Under the pieces are notes generated by a model, which did no database searches, was not told the origin of the DNA, and saw only the letters and a program-made list of their open reading frames with translations. From Pseudomonas sp. DTU_2021_1001937_2_SI_NGA_ILE_001 (GTDB lineage Bacteria > Pseudomonadota > Gammaproteobacteria > Pseudomonadales > Pseudomonadaceae), in NCBI RefSeq assembly GCF_032463525.1, contig NZ_CP135971.1, forward strand, positions 806,001 to 870,000: DNA of 64,000 nt, given 5' to 3'. This document shows positions 61,629 through 64,000 of the stretch, piece after piece. The position numbers and the translations under genes are program-made. Numbering within the stretch: the stretch's first letter is position 1; each line of letters begins with the position of its first letter.

Positions 61629-63038
61629 TCAGGCTTTCTGCCAGCCGCCGCCCAGCGCCTTGTAGATCGCCACGATGCCCTGGTACAGATCAATCTGCGC
61701 TTGGGCCTGGGCATCCTCGGCGGCCAGGCGCTCGCGCTCGGCATCCAGCAGCACCAGGAAATCCGCCGTGCCTTCGCGGTATTGCACCGAAGCCAGGCGT
61801 GCCGCCTCGCGGCTGGCCTCGCTCTGACGCAACAGGGCGAGTAGGCGTTGCTGGCGCTTGTCGTAGTCGCTGAAGGCGTTTTCCGACTCTTCCAGGGCCA
61901 GCAACACGTGCTGCTCATAGTTGGCCAGCGCGCCCTCGGCGTCGGCATCGGCGCCGCGAATCCGCGCCCGCACGCTGCCCAGGTCAAAGGCCGCCCAAGT
62001 GATGCTCGGACCCAGGCTCCAGGCCTTGGCCGCCTGTGAGCCAATCTGCGAACCACGGCCTGCGGTGAAGCCCAGGAAGCCGCTGAGGCTGACGCGTGGG
62101 AACAGGTCGGCGGTGGCCACGCCAATGCGGGCAGTGGCCGAAGCCAGTTGCCGCTCGGCCGCCCAGACATCCGGACGCTGGCGCAGCACCTGAGTCGGGT
62201 CACCCACCGCCAGGGTCTTGGCGATGGCCGGCAGCCCGGCCGGGCTCAAGTCGACGCTCAAGGCCTCGGGGCGCTCACCCAGCAGGGTGGCGATGCGGTT
62301 GCGCTGGCGCACCTGTTCGGCCTGCAGCTGCGGCACGCTGGCTTCCACCGCTGCCAGACGCGCATCGGCCCGCACCACGTCCAATTCGTTGCCGACGCCC
62401 GCGTCACGCAGTTGGGTGGTCACGGCGCGCGAGTCCTGCTGGTTCTTCAGGTTGTCACGGGCAATGGCTTCGCGCAGCTGGGCACCGCGCAGTTTGCCGT
62501 AGGCGTCCACCACGTCGGCGACCAGCGTCACCTGCAGTTGGTAGAGGTCCGCCTCGGCGGCCTGCTGGTCGGCGTCGCTGGCCTCCAGCTGGCGCTGGAT
62601 GCGCCCGAACAGATCAACTTCCCAGGCCATGTCCAGGCCCAGGTCGTAGCGCTCGCTGTTAACCCGCTGTTCGGTCTGGCCAGGCACCTGGCCCTTGCCA
62701 ACCTGGCCGCTGGCGCGGCTGGTGATCACCGGCATCGCGTCGTTGGCCACGTCGTCACGGATCGCCCGGGCCGCCTTGAGGCGGGCAAAGGCTACGCGCA
62801 AGTCGCGGTTGCCGGTCAGCGACTGCTCGACCAGGCGGTTCAGCGTGGGGTCGTCGAACTGCTGCCACCAGTTGGCCGCGCTGCGGCTGCGGTCATAGGC
62901 GGTTTTTGCGGCCTGGGCCTGTTCCAGTGCCAGGGGCTTGGCCGCCGGGGTGTCCGGGGTCTTGTAGTCCGGGCCGACGGCACAGGCCGCCAGCGCCAGG
63001 ACCAGCAGGCTCGGGGCGAAGAGTTTCACGGCACTCAT
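61629..63038 (-). CDS. oprN: Outer-membrane efflux lipoprotein OprN-like
   Basis: A 469-residue TolC-family outer-membrane factor with lipobox LALAAC and CAVGPDYKTPDTPAAK at the mature start. Close similarity to P. aeruginosa OprN is visible in my recall of that sequence: WWQQFDDPTLNRLVEQSL, SRASGQVGKGQVPGQTEQRV, LSGFLGFTAGRGSQIGS and DFLVLLDAERERLAAEDAQA. It forms the exit duct of a MexEF-OprN RND pump (chloramphenicol, quinolones, trimethoprim). Its ATG overlaps the mexF stop by one base. Confidence 0.93.
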   Translation of the reverse strand: MSAVKLFAPSLLVLALAACAVGPDYKTPDTPAAKPLALEQAQAAKTAYDRSRSAANWWQQFDDPTLNRLVEQSLTGNRDLRVAFARLKAARAIRDDVANDAMPVITSRASGQVGKGQVPGQTEQRVNSERYDLGLDMAWEVDLFGRIQRQLEASDADQQAAEADLYQLQVTLVADVVDAYGKLRGAQLREAIARDNLKNQQDSRAVTTQLRDAGVGNELDVVRADARLAAVEASVPQLQAEQVRQRNRIATLLGERPEALSVDLSPAGLPAIAKTLAVGDPTQVLRQRPDVWAAERQLASATARIGVATADLFPRVSLSGFLGFTAGRGSQIGSQAAKAWSLGPSITWAAFDLGSVRARIRGADADAEGALANYEQHVLLALEESENAFSDYDKRQQRLLALLRQSEASREAARLASVQYREGTADFLVLLDAERERLAAEDAQAQAQIDLYQGIVAIYKALGGGWQKA

Positions 63039-64000
63039 CAATGCGCCTCCACGGGCTGGGTCGGTTGTTGCGCGATGCGCGCGGCCTTGCGGGCTTCACG
63101 GCGCTCGACGAAGTTACGGATCAGGACATAGAACACCGGGGTCAGCAGCAGGCCGAAGAAGGTCACCCCGAGCATGCCGGAGAACACCGCCACACCCATG
63201 GCATGACGCATTTCCGCGCCCGCGCCGCTGGACAGCACCAGGGGCACCACACCCATGATGAACGCGAAGGAGGTCATCAGGATCGGCCGCAGACGCAGGC
63301 GGCAGGCTTCCAGCACCGCAGCCAGCGGATCCAGGCCCTCGGCCTGCTTGTCCTTGGCGAACTCGACGATCAGGATCGCGTTCTTGCATGCCAGGCCGAC
63401 CAGTACGATCAGGCCGATCTGGGTGAAGATGTTGTTGTCGCTGCCGGCGATGATCACCCCGGCAATCGCCGAGAGCAGGGTCATCGGTACGATGAGGATC
63501 ACGGCCAGGGGCAGGCTCCAGCTTTCGTACTGCGCGGCCAGCACCAGGAAGGCCAGCAGGACGCAGAGCGGGAAGACGAACAGCGCGGTGTTGCCGGCGA
63601 GGATCTGCTGGTAGGTCAGGTCCGTCCATTCGTAGGTCATGCCGTTGGGCAGTTCTTCCTTGAGCAGCTTGGCCATCGCCGCTTCGGCCTGGCCGGAGCT
63701 GTAGCCCGGTGCGGCGGCGCCGTTGATCTCGGCGGTGATGAAGCCGTTGTAGTGCATGACCCGGTCAGGGCCGGCGGTGTCGCTGACCTTGACGAAGGTC
63801 GCCAGTGGGATCATCTCGCCCAGGTTGTTACGCACCTTGAGCTGGCCGATCTGGTCGGCTTCCTGGCGGAACTGCTGTTCGGCCTGGACGTTGACCTGAT
63901 ACGTGCGGCCAAAGCGGTTGAAGTCGTTGGCGTACAACGAGCCCAGGTAGACCTGCAGGGTGTCGAAGATGTCGCTGATCGCCACGCCATGGGTCTTGGC
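63038..64000 (-). CDS. mexF: RND efflux transporter MexF-like (C-terminal part; 5' end beyond window)
   Basis: The last 321 residues of an HAE1-type RND pump. The frame is open to the window edge. It includes the periplasmic loop KLLKEELPNGMTYEWTDLTY and the final transmembrane helices (LAFLVLAAQYESWSLPLAVI, GLACKNAILIVEFAKDKQAEG, LVLSSGAGAEMRHAMGVAVF). It pumps drugs by proton antiport with a MexE-type adaptor and OprN. The full gene, and mexE with its regulator, lie beyond the window. Confidence 0.93.
   Translation of the reverse strand, partial: AKTHGVAISDIFDTLQVYLGSLYANDFNRFGRTYQVNVQAEQQFRQEADQIGQLKVRNNLGEMIPLATFVKVSDTAGPDRVMHYNGFITAEINGAAAPGYSSGQAEAAMAKLLKEELPNGMTYEWTDLTYQQILAGNTALFVFPLCVLLAFLVLAAQYESWSLPLAVILIVPMTLLSAIAGVIIAGSDNNIFTQIGLIVLVGLACKNAILIVEFAKDKQAEGLDPLAAVLEACRLRLRPILMTSFAFIMGVVPLVLSSGAGAEMRHAMGVAVFSGMLGVTFFGLLLTPVFYVLIRNFVERREARKAARIAQQPTQPVEAH

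Overview
The window is a continuous, gene-dense, GC-rich stretch of a Pseudomonas chromosome. It most resembles the P. putida group: an MvaT/Tur-type H-NS protein, an NrtR-linked NAD salvage locus, an oprN/mexF efflux locus, DUF6482 and DUF6124 proteins, and REP/BIME palindromes between genes. I see no rRNA, tRNA, CRISPR array, transposase or prophage. All gene identities come from reading the translated sequence; no search was run.

Layout. 1-7.2 kb: a LysR gene (cut by the window edge), a PatD-like aldehyde dehydrogenase, a very large kinase / M23-like / class III PLP fusion protein, its divergent GntR regulator, and an alpha/beta hydrolase. 7.3-14.5 kb: a CinA-type amidohydrolase, a lipocalin, a tightly overlapping DUF6482 / FeS photolyase / DUF2256 unit, a secreted endonuclease I and a hybrid histidine kinase. 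14.6-18.8 kb: an NAD module (nrtR, nadD2 <-> pncA, pncB, nadE) with three near-identical operator copies in the divergent promoter. 18.8-23.9 kb: the SOS mutagenesis cassette imuA-imuB-dnaE2 with a LexA box. 24-28.8 kb: a split YeeE/YedE transporter, then a cytosine permease / PucR regulator / cytosine deaminase operon with ATGA-type overlaps.

29-38.7 kb: two small pseudomonad-specific proteins, one behind a long structured leader. Two mirrored modules follow, each with a LuxR regulator divergent from an APC permease plus a hydrolase (nitrilase superfamily in one, DmpA peptidase in the other). Then come a drug/metabolite exporter and a LysR gene. 38.9-44.9 kb: a polyamine-binding protein with an acetylpolyamine amidohydrolase, an AraC regulator, a YddA/SbmA-type ABC exporter, and a divergent FhuF-like ferric reductase with a possible Fur site. 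45-49.9 kb: alkB, several small proteins, then ugd and galU for UDP-glucuronate supply. 50-57.8 kb: glutathione reductase, a second hybrid kinase, a KfrA-like coiled-coil protein divergent from a lone tyrosine recombinase, then ahpC and ahpF. 57.8-64 kb: gloA, a DUF4946-like protein, the MvaT-family protein, a TPR protein, and the end of a mexEF-oprN-type efflux operon (mexF continues past the window).

The most interesting points are: the kinase-phospholyase fusion next to an aldehyde dehydrogenase, which suggests a phosphorylation-dependent amino-alcohol (hydroxylysine- or ethanolamine-like) degradation route; the mirrored LuxR/permease/hydrolase modules; the structured leader before the DUF6124 gene; the photolyase unit with its tiny overlapping partners; and the KfrA/recombinase pair outside any obvious mobile element.
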